The notes: generated by a model not told the origin, from the sequence alone. Shown: positions 41,169 through 51,880, numbered from the stretch's first letter. The stretch: 64,000 nt of DNA from CAVVDY01 sp963819645 (GCA_963819645.1 CAWFWZ010000003.1:253580-317579), one strand, 5' to 3'. A program made the numbers and translations.

Positions 41169-41831
41169 ATGGGAGGCTTAGTCCCGTTAACCGATGCGTC
41201 GCGACGCCCGGTGCGCATTCCCGTCGTCACCGCTGTGCTGATCCTCATCAATGCCATCGTGTTTGGCATGGAGCTCACGCATGGCGACCCATTCGTGTTG
41301 CAGTGGGCAGCGGTTCCGGCGCAGATTATTTACGGCCATCGCTGGATCACCGTCCTGACGGCGATGTTCATGCACGCCAGCTGGTCGCACATTATCGGCA
41401 ACATGGTCTTCTTCTGGGCCTTCGGTCCGGAGGTGGAAGATGCGATGGGCCGCGGCCGATACCTGATCTTCTATCTTCTGGGCGGCGTGGTTGCCATGTT
41501 GGCGCAAGTTCTCGCCGACACTCATTCCACCGTGCCCAATCTGGGCGCCAGCGGAGCGATCGCGGCGGTGATGGGCGCGTTTCTGGTGATGTATCCTCGC
41601 GACCAGATCAAGTCAATCCTCCTCATCTTTATATTTGTGAAGATCACGTTTATTCCTGCTTTCCTGCTCATCGGCTTCTGGTTCCTCACCCAGCTGGTCA
41701 ATGCCGGACAGGTGGCGCAGGCACAGTCGGGAGGAGTGGCGTACCTGGCGCACGTCGGCGGATTTATCTTCGGCGTGATTTTCGCGCGGATTTTTGTGCG
41801 CTCGCGCCCAGGTTACACGCAAACACGTTGA
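41169..41831 (+). CDS. Rhomboid-family intramembrane serine protease
   Basis: 220 residues, six hydrophobic helices. The catalytic Ser lies in LGASGAIAAVMGA and the His in AHVGGFIFGV. The oxyanion-side segment HASWSHIIGNMVFFWAFG is also conserved. The N-terminus is short (MGGLVPLTDASRR), so it is a minimal bacterial rhomboid. It cleaves transmembrane substrates in the inner membrane; none can be named here. GGAGG precedes the ATG. Intact. Confidence 0.92.
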   Translation: MGGLVPLTDASRRPVRIPVVTAVLILINAIVFGMELTHGDPFVLQWAAVPAQIIYGHRWITVLTAMFMHASWSHIIGNMVFFWAFGPEVEDAMGRGRYLIFYLLGGVVAMLAQVLADTHSTVPNLGASGAIAAVMGAFLVMYPRDQIKSILLIFIFVKITFIPAFLLIGFWFLTQLVNAGQVAQAQSGGVAYLAHVGGFIFGVIFARIFVRSRPGYTQTR

Positions 41832-41891
41832 GTACGCGGAAGTCGCAAATCGCGAGCGCTACTTAGCACTGTAAATTCTTGAACCTTTGCG

Positions 41892-41920
41892 TTCGTCCCG
41901 GAGATTCGACACGGGACGAA
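41892..41920. terminator. Stem-loop after the rhomboid gene
   Basis: TTCGTCCCG (41892-41900) pairs perfectly with CGGGACGAA (41912-41920) across an 11-base loop, followed by ATTTAAGTTT. The T content is low for a strong intrinsic terminator, so a weak terminator or processing signal about 60 bases after the stop is the best reading. Confidence 0.45.
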
Positions 41921-42104
41921 ATTTAAGTTTCCGGCAATTCATATCTTCGCGCTGGGCTCCAGTCTGCAAGCCAAAGCAAACGCTCACCATCGCGATTGGC
42001 TCATGTCGTGCCTTCTCTCATGCCAGCGTTGTTTGCTGATCGGTTTCGGCAACACCGAACTATCAACGGCAACGCACGAATCAACCAGAGAAGTGGAGCG
42101 TGCG

Positions 42105-45100
42105 ATGAATAGAAGGATTTTCGCGCTACTCACCTTGCTTAGTGCCATGTTGCTGCTGTCCACTCTGTCGTTCGGACAGGCCATCAGTGGCGACTTGACG
42201 GGCGTGGTGAAGGACGCGACGGGGGCATACGTGTCCGATGCCGACGTCACAGTAACGAGCCTTGGCACGGGGTTTAAAGAGAACCTCAAAACCAATGCGC
42301 AAGGTGAATATCACTTTGTCAATCTGCCGGTAGGACACTACTCGGTCGACGTGAATGCTCCCGGGATGAAGGGCGGCTTTCGCGATGTCGAAGTGGTGCT
42401 CAACAAAATAGCCACTGCGAACATCACGACCGCCGTCGTTAGCGGAAGCACCACGGTCGAGGTCAACGAACAGGCAGTGGCCATCGACACTACGACGCCA
42501 ACCATCTCGACCACCTTCGGACGCCAAGCAGGCAGCCGACTCGCCCATCACCTCGACCGGCGGCACCGGCAGCGGCGTGCTGAACCTGTCGCTGCTCGAC
42601 GCCGGTGTGGCCAGCTCAGGCGGCGTCGGTGTAGGCACAGGGCCGTCCATAGGAGGACAGCGTCCTCGCAATAACAACTTCACGGTAGATGGTGTGGACA
42701 ACAACAGTCTCACCACAACCGGTCCACTGATGTCGATTCCCAATGATGCGGTGGATAGCTTCACCGTATTGCAAAATCAATTTTCGGCAGAGTTCGGTCA
42801 CTCGTCCGGAGGGCAGTTCAACGAGACCATCAAGAGCGGCACCAACCAGTTCCATGGCCGCGCCTACGAGTACTTCCAGAACCGTAACCTGAACGCGATC
42901 GACTCGCAAACCGCGTTGTCGCAGGTCAGCAATGGCTTGACGCCTTCCAATCCGCGGTTCGATAACAATCGTTACGGCGGCCAGATTGGTGGACCCATCC
43001 TGAAGAACAAGCTGTTCTTCTTTACTAATTGGGAATACAACAGCATCGGCCAGACCGCGACTCCGTCGACGGCCTGCGCGCCGACTGCTGCCGGTTACGC
43101 GCAATTGGCCGCTCTGTTTCCCAACAACACGAACCTGCAGCAGTTTCAGAAATATGTTCCCGCGGCGACCTCGGCCCCGACAGTTTGCGGACTGAATGGC
43201 GCCGCCAACACGGTCTCAGTCGCTCCGGGACTGGCAACCACCAATCCGAATTTCAACAACCTGGCGGCGAACATCCCGGTGGGCGATGTTGGATTTCTTG
43301 GCTCGAGCTATCAGAACTTTCTGAACACTGCCAACTCGATTGACTACAACCTTTCTGAGAAGGACCAGTTTCGCGGGCGCTTGGCCTACACTAAGAACCC
43401 GGCCTTCGATACGACTGCTCAGATTCCAACATTTTGGACGGTTAACCCAACCTACTTCTGGTTGGTTACGCTGAGCGAGTATCACAACTTCTCGCCTAAC
43501 GTGAATAACGAATTCCGTTTCGGATTCAACCGTTTCAACACGGTTACAGCGTCGGGCGACGCGAGCTTCCCCGGATTGGGTGGGCCCGGCAGCTTCCCCA
43601 ACCTGCAGGTCTTCGAGTTAAACGGCGTTCAGCTTGGTCCCGATCCCAACGCGCCGCAGGAGACCATCCAGAACTTGTATCAGTTCGTGGACAACGTGAG
43701 CTGGGTGAAGGGAAAGCACAACATTCGCTTCGGTGGCGAGTTCCGCTGGATCATCAGTCCCCAGACGTTCACCCAGCGCCTGCGCGGCGACTACGAGTGG
43801 AGCTTCCTCTCCGATTACCTCAACAACGTCGCGCCCAATCCGAACCAGGGCGATTTCGGCGAGCGCTCTTCCGGTAACGTCGTCTACTACGGCAACAAGA
43901 AAGCGGTATACGGTTACATCAATGACGAGTGGCGTGTTACGCCGACCGTCACCATCAACGGCGGAGTGCGCTATGAGTACACGGGTGAGCCGCAAGCGGC
44001 AAACCTGCAGTCGCTCAACTCCATCTCGAACGTGCCCGGCCTGATCACGTTCGGCACTCCGAGCACGCAGAAGACGAACGTGATGCCGCGCGTCGGCATT
44101 GCATGGTCGCCTGATCCGAATACCTCCGTCAACGTCGGGTTTTCGATGGCGAACGACGTTAGCTTCGACAACCTGAATATCCTGTCACTGCCGCCGCAGG
44201 TACAGCAGACCTGCGATACGACAGCTCCGGGCACAGCCCAGATCTGCCCCTATTCGGTCAACAACTTCCTGGGCGCGGGCGGACTGCCTAACACCACCGC
44301 TCCCATCACGGATCCGGCAACGGCCCGTGCTGCAACCAGTGCGTTTATACCCAACCAAAAGCTGCCCTATTCGGAGACGTTTACGGCAGGCGTGCAGCAT
44401 GTCTTCAACAATCAGTACACGGTGGAACTGCGCTACGTTGGGACGCGTGGCATTCGCCTTCCGGTGCAGACTCGCCTGAACGTGACCAGCCCGGTAACCT
44501 CCACCAGCAACCTGCCGACGTATCTCTCGATGCCGAGCCAGGCCACACTCGACTCGCTGGGTACCACGCTCGACGGGTTGACTGCGATCGGAAACCAGGT
44601 ACCGGCATTCGCCAACGCCGGCTTCCTGAGCAACATCACTGCGTACGAGCCGTGGGGCTCTTCGAACTACAACGGTCTGCAAGCGTCGTTGAAGCGGAAC
44701 TTCACCCATGGACTGCAGTTCCAGGCTGCCTACACCTGGAGCCACACCTTCGACAACTCGACAGCCGAGGTGTTCTCGACCGTGCTGACGCCGCGCCGTC
44801 CGCAGGATTTCTCCTGCATCGCATGCGACTACAGCTCGTCGGCACTCGACCGCCGTCAGCGGGCAACCCTGGCGCTTACCTACGACATGCCATTCTTCAA
44901 GAACGACAACTGGTTCATGAAGAACATCGTGGGCAACTGGCAGGTGACGCCGATCTACACTTACCAGTCGCCTGAGATGGTGACCGTGCAGAGCAACGCT
45001 GATTCGAACCTGAATGGCGACTCGGCCACCGACCGTGCGGTGTTTAACACGGCGGGCGTTCCGGGAACCTCTTCGACGGTGACTCCGTTGCTGAACTCGC

Positions 45101-45468
45101 AAGGGGCAACGGTTGCCTATCTGGCGAATAACCCGGCCGCGCAGTATATCCAGGCGGGACCGGGCGCGTTCGCCGACGCTACGCGCAACTCGTTGTACTC
45201 GAATGCGATTAACAACTGGGACTTCTCGCTGCTGAAGCGCGTCAACATCACCGAGCGTCAGTCAGTCGAGTTCGCGTTCCAGGCAACTAACATCCTGAAT
45301 CACGCGCAGTACGTGCCGGGGAACATCAGCGACGTCGCTCCGGTGACCTTCACCAGTGGTGTGGTTCGCGGAGCGCTGCTCACGGGCTCTCCGACGTTTG
45401 CGCAATGGAACCAGGTGTTCACCAACCATCCCCGCGATGTGGTGCTGGTGATGAAGTACAACTTCTGA
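42105..45468 (+). CDS. TonB-dependent receptor with carboxypeptidase-regulatory-like domain (one frameshift)
   Basis: Signal peptide IFALLTLLSAMLLLSTLSFG, then an Ig-like carboxypeptidase regulatory domain (AISGDLTGVVKDATGAYVSD) and, after a frame change near 42525, the plug (GGQRPRNNNFTVDGVDNNSL and SFTVLQNQFSAEFGHSSGGQ) and a barrel of about 900 residues ending VVLVMKYNF with the terminal Phe. This is the Oar/SusC-like layout abundant in Acidobacteriota. It imports a bulky nutrient across the outer membrane using TonB energy; the ligand is unknown. ATG 42105 is chosen because the signal peptide starts there. About 1120 residues. Confidence 0.9.
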
Positions 45469-45652
45469 CCTCTCCCACTAGACGTCGCCCATTCCCTGAG
45501 GAGCCTGCGGGCTCCCCGGGGAGCGGGCGATGAAATTCCTTTGCAGAGAAGCGCAGCCCTTCGCTGGCGATCGGTAGTGTCGCCGCCCCCGCCTTCCAAG
45601 TGACTAGACCCTGCATGGCGCTCAAGTGCTGCGTCGACGGCGGGCTCGAGAG
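45469..45652. repeat. Convergent intergenic region with nested palindrome
   Basis: Between the receptor gene and the oppositely oriented kinase. At 45486-45529 three nested arms pair: CGCCC with GGGCG, TCCC with GGGGA, and GGAGCC with GGCTCC around TGCG. No T-run follows on either side, so it is not a standard intrinsic terminator, though it may act as a bidirectional one. No gene seen. Confidence 0.45.
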
Positions 45653-46870
45653 CTATACCGCGGGCAGTAGCCGGTTCTGGGAACTCTCGGCGCCGTTGGC
45701 GGGCAGAAACACGGAAAAAACCGTCCAGCCCCGACTCGCGCCGTTGCTGCTGCGGACCTGTATCGAGCCACTGTGTTTAGCAACGAGGTCCTTTACTACC
45801 CACAGCCCCAGGCCGGTGCCGACCGCGCCTTTAGTTGAGAAAAATGCCTCAAAGATCTTGTCGCGATTGGCTTTGGGAATGCCGGGTCCATTATCGCCGA
45901 AAAGGATCCTGACGCCGTGCCGGCCCCCACTCTGGGCCGCGCTGACGCGAATGCGAATGACCCCGTGCTGCGGCACCGCATCGATGCTGTTGCCCACAAG
46001 GTTGGCGAATATCTGGCGCAACTCGCTGGCCCTACCCAGCACGCTGAGGGACGGCTCGAAATCGCGGTGCACACGGACAGCTTTGTTTCTGATTCGGGCC
46101 GCGAAGACTGCCAGCACGTCCTCGATCAAGTCGCTAACCAAAATCGGCTCCAGCCGCGAACTCTCGTGATAAAAGCCGAGCGTTTGCTTGGTGATGTGGG
46201 CCACGCGCGCGAGTTCTTCCTGAACGGTTCGCAGATACTGCTGGGCTTGATCGGACAGCTCAAGGTTTTGCAAAAGCCACACAAGGTTGATAACAGCCTC
46301 GAGCGGGTTGTTGATCTCGTGCGCGATGGTCGCGGCCAGGCGTCCGGCGACCGCCAGCTTTTCGGTGCGGCGCAGTGCCTCTTCAGCTTGCGCCTGCTGC
46401 CGCACGTAATCCCGCACCTGGTACTGACGTAGCCGGGAGCGGATGGCGTTCTCAACCGTACTGAGCAGGGTCTCCGGACGCACCGGCCGCTCCAGCAGCA
46501 GGACATTGCCCAACGGCTCGCGCAAGTTGTTGCGATGAAGCGTTGCCGACGTTACGCGCCCGGCAGCGGTCAGCAGAATGAGCGGAAGGTCGGACCAGGA
46601 CGGCTGCTGCCGTAGCAGCGTGGCCAGGTGTTCCACGATTTTCACACTGAGCGATTCTTCGGCGATGACGACGGCGCCGGCACCGCTCTGTAGCTCATCC
46701 AGCAGACCATCCGGCGCGCATGTCTCGCACACGAAGTGCGACCGCTGCAGCACCATGCATATCAGGCGGCCGTCCCGGCCGGTTGGTGCGACCACCAGCA
46801 CGCGACTTTCATTGGTCGAAACTTCTTCGAGGCGAAGCTTGCGTTGAACGGAATGGAGTTGTGATTGCAC
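45653..46870 (-). CDS. Histidine kinase with degenerate N-terminal receiver domain
   Basis: 405 residues, no membrane segment. The N-terminal domain (RVLVVAPTGRDGRLICMVLQ to about residue 145) has a receiver fold but lacks the acidic pair, has Glu at the phospho-acceptor position (AVVIAEESL) and Arg in place of the usual Lys (LLERPVRPETL), so it probably cannot be phosphorylated normally. HisKA has TIAHEINNPLEAV; HATPase has NLVGNSIDAV, GDNGPGIPK, FEAFFSTK and GTGLGLWVVK. It starts 14 bases after the KaiC-like gene, so the two are co-transcribed. It may read the state of the ATPase. Confidence 0.9.
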   Translation of the reverse strand: MQSQLHSVQRKLRLEEVSTNESRVLVVAPTGRDGRLICMVLQRSHFVCETCAPDGLLDELQSGAGAVVIAEESLSVKIVEHLATLLRQQPSWSDLPLILLTAAGRVTSATLHRNNLREPLGNVLLLERPVRPETLLSTVENAIRSRLRQYQVRDYVRQQAQAEEALRRTEKLAVAGRLAATIAHEINNPLEAVINLVWLLQNLELSDQAQQYLRTVQEELARVAHITKQTLGFYHESSRLEPILVSDLIEDVLAVFAARIRNKAVRVHRDFEPSLSVLGRASELRQIFANLVGNSIDAVPQHGVIRIRVSAAQSGGRHGVRILFGDNGPGIPKANRDKIFEAFFSTKGAVGTGLGLWVVKDLVAKHSGSIQVRSSNGASRGWTVFSVFLPANGAESSQNRLLPAV

Positions 46871-46884
46871 GTCGGCGTAGTTCC

Positions 46885-48333
46885 TTAGTTGCGAAATCTA
46901 GGCACTCCGGTCAACACACCTTCAAAATGCTCCAGCGGTGGTCCAACCTGAACGCCATTCTTGCCGAATAACAGCTCTCGGATACTGCGCTCGTGAGGTC
47001 CGCTTCGTTTCTTCATCACCGAGAGCGCCTGCTTCACCGCGCCGGAGGATTCAAAGTACCGGAACAAAATGACAGAGTCGGCAATGTAGCTCAAGTCCAC
47101 GGGGACTGTCATGTTACCGATGATCCCCTGCTGCGCGAGCGTCAGAATAGTGGCTACGTTTTGCTGGCCGAGAAAAGTGAGCAACTCGTGCAATTGGATG
47201 ACAAGAAAGCGTTCGTCGGGCATTGCGTTCAGCAGCCCGTTCAGACTATCCAGGACGACGACCTTGGCCTTATGATCCTCAACCAATTCGCGAAGGCGAG
47301 CCACAAAGGCTCCTGGCGCCAATTCGGCGGGATCGACCTGCTGCACGACTAGCTTGCCGGATTCAATGTGTTTGTCCAGAGGTATACCCAATCCCTTGGC
47401 GCGCTTGGCCAGTGTCGCCACCGATTCGTCGAAACAGAAAAAACAGGCAAGGTCGCCGCGGCCTGCTGCCGACACGGCGTAATGAAGCGCGATCGTTGAC
47501 TTGCCCGCTCCGGCGGGTCCCATCAAAAGCGTACTGGTTCCGCTATCGATTCCTCCGCCCAGCAGCGCATCAAGTTCTTTCAATCCGCTGGACACCGGCT
47601 CCTGGTCCAGGTCAGGGCGATGCTCGGAGGCGATGAGGCGCGGGTGAACCACGATGCCACCTGATTCGATGCTGAAATCGTGATATCCCTCGCGAAAACG
47701 GGAGCCACGCAATTTGCGGACCTCCAGCCGGCGTCGGTTGATGCCGTATTCGCGTTCGAGTCGCTGCATCGTGATAACGCCGTGTGCGATGCTCTCCAGC
47801 TGTAAATCCGAGGGGGACGAGGTGAGGTCGTCGAGCAGCAACACGGTGCATTTGCGACCCGCGAAGTAGCGCTTCAAGGCGAGTATCTGGCGGCGATATC
47901 GCAGCGGGTCGCGCGCCAGTAGACGCAATTCGGACAAGGAATCGAAGACCACGCGCGAGGGATTGCTGCGGTCCACCTGTTGCAGCACCAGTTTCGTCGT
48001 GTCATTGAGTTCCACGTCGGAAGGGTGGAAGACGGTGTATTGCTCCTCCGGTGAAAGCTCTTCCTCGGTTGGCGTCATTTCAAAAATCGGTATGCTATCC
48101 AGCTTCCAGCCGTGAGAGGCGCCAACCTCAACGATTTCCTCTTTGGACTCGGACAGCGTCACATAAAGGCTCTTCTCGCCTTCGCGCTCGCCGGCAAGCA
48201 GGAACTGGAGGGCGAGAGTTGTCTTTCCTGTACCCGGATGTCCTTCTACCAGAAACAGGTGGTTGCGGGGAAATCCTCCGGCAAGCACATTGTCAAGCCC
48301 CGATATCCCAGTAGAGGCGTGGGTTTTGTTCAT
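46885..48333 (-). CDS. KaiC-like ATPase with two RecA domains
   Basis: 482 residues from ATG 48333, which has CAGGAGGTC just upstream; a longer frame to 48399 lacks such a site. The first RecA domain has Walker A GHPGTGKTTLAL and SRVVFDSLSELRLLA; the second has GPAGAGKSTIALHY and KVVVLDSLNGLLNA. Both domains begin with STGISGLDNVLAGG- and SSGLKELDALLGGG-type segments, the KaiC/CircKaiC pattern. The C-terminal tail of cyanobacterial KaiC with its phosphorylation sites is not recognisable. No kaiB or kaiA is nearby. Probably an ATP-driven signalling hub working with the following kinase. Confidence 0.9.
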   Translation of the reverse strand: MNKTHASTGISGLDNVLAGGFPRNHLFLVEGHPGTGKTTLALQFLLAGEREGEKSLYVTLSESKEEIVEVGASHGWKLDSIPIFEMTPTEEELSPEEQYTVFHPSDVELNDTTKLVLQQVDRSNPSRVVFDSLSELRLLARDPLRYRRQILALKRYFAGRKCTVLLLDDLTSSPSDLQLESIAHGVITMQRLEREYGINRRRLEVRKLRGSRFREGYHDFSIESGGIVVHPRLIASEHRPDLDQEPVSSGLKELDALLGGGIDSGTSTLLMGPAGAGKSTIALHYAVSAAGRGDLACFFCFDESVATLAKRAKGLGIPLDKHIESGKLVVQQVDPAELAPGAFVARLRELVEDHKAKVVVLDSLNGLLNAMPDERFLVIQLHELLTFLGQQNVATILTLAQQGIIGNMTVPVDLSYIADSVILFRYFESSGAVKQALSVMKKRSGPHERSIRELLFGKNGVQVGPPLEHFEGVLTGVPRFRN

Positions 48334-48640
48334 ACGGCAGACCTCCTGATTACCGCTCAAGTCAACTTTGATGCTTAAGATTGACCGAGTGAGAGACACT
48401 GCTTTTACGCCCTAGGGTCGGATAACGAACGGAGAAGAGTTGACATGTGTAGCCGGACAGTAACAGGACACTAAACTTTGCTATTTCCTGTGGGACCCGC
48501 GGGTTGGAGCGCTCCGTGCAGCGGGCGATTTGCCCGGGGGGCACTTCGCAGACTGTGCTCGTTGAGATGAAAAAACGCAGCCATCGACGGTGCATCTGGC
48601 CACGACTAGGCTGTCAATTCGTATCCGATTGAAGGCGTGG

Positions 48641-48727
48641 TGCCGGGAGGGGGGGTCGAACCCCCACGAGGTGATAAGCCTCGGCGGATTTTGAGTCCGC
48701 TGCGTCTGCCAGTTCCGCCATCCCGGC
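48641..48727 (-). tRNA. tRNA-Leu (anticodon CAA)
   Basis: On the minus strand the 87-base molecule starts GCCGGGATGGCGGAACTGG. The acceptor stem GCCGGGA pairs with TCCCGGC. The anticodon stem GCGGA/TCCGC encloses CTCAAAA, giving anticodon CAA. A long class II variable arm (CGAGGCTTATCACCTCG) and the T arm GGGGGTTCGACCCCC complete it. The CCA end is encoded (TGG at 48638-48640 on the plus strand). Confidence 0.95.
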
Positions 48728-48938
48728 AAGTGGGTGGCATCAGCAGGTTAGCACAGGTTCAGAGCGAGCCCAAATCGACCGGTGCGCAAAAAGCGCACAT
48801 CGCTGGACTTCATCTCATCCCATTCACGAGGGCAGACAATCGCGAGAACGGGCCGCCCGAATACCCAACTTCGAGCAGCCGTTTTCGTGCAGGAGCTGAT
48901 TCACCCGAGGAGCTGCACCATCAACGCCGGTCTGTTGG

Positions 48939-50573
48939 TTAGTGCTGTGTTGTCACGGCGCCTTGCTGTAACAATCCGAACATCACCACGCCCGTCGGGG
49001 TCGAGACATACACTCTGCCGTTCGCAATCATAGGAGTGTTGAACCTCGTGCTGGGGCCGAACTCGTCGCGAAATCCCTGCTGGTCGCTGTTGTAGAGCTC
49101 CTGCGTCAGGTCCAGGGCGTTGTAGGCATGCAGTATCGCTGTCCCAAGATCTCCCCTGACCTCGATCGCCCAAAGTATGCCGTTTTGGGATTGATTCGAG
49201 GAGACGCTGGGCGTCGGACCAGGATAAATGTACGATGTGCTGGTCTGGCTGCTGGGCAAAGGCGCAAGCTTACCGTTCACGATGGGAAATGCCTTGACGA
49301 AATCATTAAGGCCGCCGAAGTAGACGGTATTGTGGAAGTACGCCGGCATCGACCATGAGCCGTTGGGCAGGGCACCCGTGAGTTGCTGGTAGAGGTTGTT
49401 GTTGTTGTTCGGATTCCATTTGCCCATATTGTCGCGACTGGCGACATAGATGTTGCCATCCTTGCCGGCGCCGATTACCAAGTGTACCTTTTTGTTCGCG
49501 CTGACCGAAATATCGGGGAGCACGATGGCTCCGCCAGAGCCCAGGTCGAGGTCCTGTTGCGACTCCAGCACGGTGTTGTAAGTGTTGAAGTAATCTGCCA
49601 CCTTGAGCGTGCCTGAAGTCGACACCTTTATCATGGCATTGCCGTAGTCGCCGTTTATGGGGAACCCATTGCCATCGAGAGTGGTGTCGAAAGTACCATT
49701 GGCGTCGAGGAAGTAGATATTGCCGTCAGTGTCGGCGGCAATCCCAGTGCCGGCCTGCCAAATCGCACCCCGGCCTCCGTTCGGCGTAACATTCAGCACC
49801 CCAGTCTGCTGAAGGGTGGACGAGCTGTACTGCAACAGCCAGCCGGTATAAGGCTCACGATCGCAGTGCGAGGTAAACGTAAGATAGATGTTGCCGGCGA
49901 GTTCGAGCAGTGCTGCGCGGTCGTAGTACGCCTCCGGATCGAAAATCACGAAACCGTTCTGGCTATTGTCACCCGTTCCGGGATACTTTGCCTGGATCTC
50001 AGTCGGCCCGCCGAACAATTCTGTACCCTTAGCGAGATCCAGCGCGTGCAGCCGTTGGTGATAGACGCTGTTGGAGTCTTTCGTCATGGCCACAAGATAG
50101 ATCGCGTTTTTGTTGCGGTCGATCACCGGCGTAGCGGTAATGCCGACCTCAGGTTTAACCTGGGTGCAGCCGTATACCTCGTCGCTTGGCATCTCGCCCG
50201 ACGTCAGTACCGTGACCTGCCATAGCTTTATGAGGGAATTGGCGTCAAAGGCGTAAACGCTGTCGTGTTCAGTCGCAACATAGATCACATTGTGCGCCAC
50301 GCCGTTAATCGTGACGTTGGAGACATACAGCGGCTCGCCGTCTACCTTCCCGTCGGTCGAGAAGACGCCGAGCTTGCCGAACGTTGTCGACTTTACGTTG
50401 GCGGGCGTCAGTATCGTCTCCAGCGGCATGAGCCCCGTGCGCATGTTGTCGTCGTGATAGGTCAGCACATTGATTGGCGAAACGGAAGCACCGATTTGCT
50501 TTGGCGCCAAAACCTGCGCGAGCAGAAACGAAGGGACGAGCAGCATAGACAGAACTGCGGCCGAACAACGCAT
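48939..50573 (-). CDS. Secreted PQQ-like beta-propeller protein (copy 1)
   Basis: 544 residues with signal peptide AAVLSMLLVPSFLLAQV. The mature part begins NVLTYHDDNMRTGLMPLETI (a motif shared by acidobacterial pyrrolo-quinoline-quinone-like propellers) and contains repeats such as NVIYVATEHDSVYAFDANS, VHLVIGAGKDGNIYVASRD and ANGRVYVSTPTGVVMFGLL. It has a low-complexity NPNNNNNLYQQLTG. A second, closely similar gene lies at 52713-54330. No residues for PQQ binding can be assigned by eye, so enzymatic activity is open. AGAGGTGATC lies just before the ATG. Confidence 0.85.
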   Translation of the reverse strand: MRCSAAVLSMLLVPSFLLAQVLAPKQIGASVSPINVLTYHDDNMRTGLMPLETILTPANVKSTTFGKLGVFSTDGKVDGEPLYVSNVTINGVAHNVIYVATEHDSVYAFDANSLIKLWQVTVLTSGEMPSDEVYGCTQVKPEVGITATPVIDRNKNAIYLVAMTKDSNSVYHQRLHALDLAKGTELFGGPTEIQAKYPGTGDNSQNGFVIFDPEAYYDRAALLELAGNIYLTFTSHCDREPYTGWLLQYSSSTLQQTGVLNVTPNGGRGAIWQAGTGIAADTDGNIYFLDANGTFDTTLDGNGFPINGDYGNAMIKVSTSGTLKVADYFNTYNTVLESQQDLDLGSGGAIVLPDISVSANKKVHLVIGAGKDGNIYVASRDNMGKWNPNNNNNLYQQLTGALPNGSWSMPAYFHNTVYFGGLNDFVKAFPIVNGKLAPLPSSQTSTSYIYPGPTPSVSSNQSQNGILWAIEVRGDLGTAILHAYNALDLTQELYNSDQQGFRDEFGPSTRFNTPMIANGRVYVSTPTGVVMFGLLQQGAVTTQH

Positions 50574-50705
50574 GTGATCACCTCTGGGATTCTCGAGACT
50601 ACGAGATAGGTATTAACATCTTCCCCTTGTAGCGCAAACCCTGTCAAGCCGAATCAAGCTCAGGTTGGCCGCCACACTTCACGCGCGGTTAACATAGCTG
50701 CCGCC
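50574..50705 (-). promoter_or_regulatory. Leader/promoter region of propeller copy 1, duplicated at 54331-54465
   Basis: On the minus strand this block carries TTGACA (within GGCTTGACAGGGTTTGCGC), a GCGCTACAAGGGGAAGAT segment, CTCGTAGTCTCGAGAATCCC and the ribosome site AGAGGTGATC before ATG. The same order recurs with few changes upstream of copy 2. Conservation beyond the ribosome site suggests shared regulation or a recent duplication including the promoter. A clear -10 at proper spacing is not obvious. Confidence 0.5.
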
Positions 50706-50784
50706 AGAATCTGAACAAGGATTGTTCACATTGCAGTGCTTCCGGCGTGAGTCAGTATCCGACCATCGCTAAGTCTCCGCACCG

Positions 50785-51876
50785 TTAGTTCGGGTCGAGA
50801 GCAATCACGGCCCACGGTCCGGTACCAACTTTCACTCGGTGCGTAACCGTGTTCGTTGCCAGATCAACGACAGAGACGTCGTTCGAAGGGCCGTTGGCCG
50901 AGTACAAAGTCTTGGCGTCGGGAGACAGCGCGATCCCCCACGGACGCGCTCCCACCTCGACAGAAGACACTGGCTTATTGGTGGCGGTATCGATAGTGAA
51001 GATCTGGTGTCCGCGGCCGGTGCTGACATAGAGACGGGAGCCGTCGGGCGAAAGCAGGACAGCCATGGGCTTGATGACGCCGGCCTTGCCGAGCGGAATC
51101 GTACCGATCATCTTTTGCTTGACCGCGTCAACGATTACCACGGTCCCGTCATTTTCGGCATTGATGTAAGCGCGCGACCCGTCGGGAAGAAAAGCGATGG
51201 AGCGGGGACGATGTCCCACCTTAAATGTTTTGATGACCTTTCCCGCTTTGGGATCGAGGACCGCAATCGTGCCCTCCTCTTCCGAAGTCACATAGACCAG
51301 CTTTCCATCCGGCGTCACCTTTACGCCTTCCGGTTGTTCGCCAACCTTGAACGACTTTACGACCGTTCCGGATGCAACATCGACGATGCTCACTTCGGAA
51401 GTTTCTTCGTTGGAAACAAATATCTGCGTTCCATCCTGGCTGACATCGAAGTTCTCCGGATCGACTCCGGCGTGGATGGTACGAACGATCTTGTTTTGCT
51501 TCACGTCAAAAACAGCGATACCGTCGGCGCTCCGGTCGGGAGGCGGGAGCGTGCTTTCATCCACATCGGGACCGGCGATCGGCGAGCCGCTGACCGCTAC
51601 GTAGATCGTCTGGCGGTCGGGACTGGCGTGAATGCCGCGCGGACGTTTGCCCAGCGGGACCGTCGCTATAACCCTGTAAGTTGCCGAGTCGATGATTGTG
51701 AGGTCTCCTGACACTTCGTTGCTGACATACAGGCGAAATGCGGAGGAGTTGGAGAGCGGCGCTGGTTCGGCTTGCTTCGTTTGCTGTTGAGCCGGTTTGG
51801 AGCACCCGGTGAAGAACGCGGCTATGAGGCAGATCGACAGGGTACAGGCGGCTTGGTGGCGCGCTGACTTCAGCAA
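50785..51876 (-). CDS. YVTN/YncE-like beta-propeller lipoprotein
   Basis: About 364 residues. TTG 51876 is preferred: it lies 4 bases after the upstream TGA, has AAGGAGAAT before it, and yields a lipoprotein signal ending LIAAFFTGC. The body has about seven repeats of the form RLYVSNEVSGDLTIIDSATY..VIATVPLGKRPRGIHASPD, the 40-residue YVTN family unit. It is probably anchored to a membrane facing the periplasm or exterior. It is translated with the cupredoxin-like gene, suggesting a shared redox or binding role. Confidence 0.87.
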   Translation of the reverse strand: MLKSARHQAACTLSICLIAAFFTGCSKPAQQQTKQAEPAPLSNSSAFRLYVSNEVSGDLTIIDSATYRVIATVPLGKRPRGIHASPDRQTIYVAVSGSPIAGPDVDESTLPPPDRSADGIAVFDVKQNKIVRTIHAGVDPENFDVSQDGTQIFVSNEETSEVSIVDVASGTVVKSFKVGEQPEGVKVTPDGKLVYVTSEEEGTIAVLDPKAGKVIKTFKVGHRPRSIAFLPDGSRAYINAENDGTVVIVDAVKQKMIGTIPLGKAGVIKPMAVLLSPDGSRLYVSTGRGHQIFTIDTATNKPVSSVEVGARPWGIALSPDAKTLYSANGPSNDVSVVDLATNTVTHRVKVGTGPWAVIALDPN

Positions 51877-51880
51877 TGGG

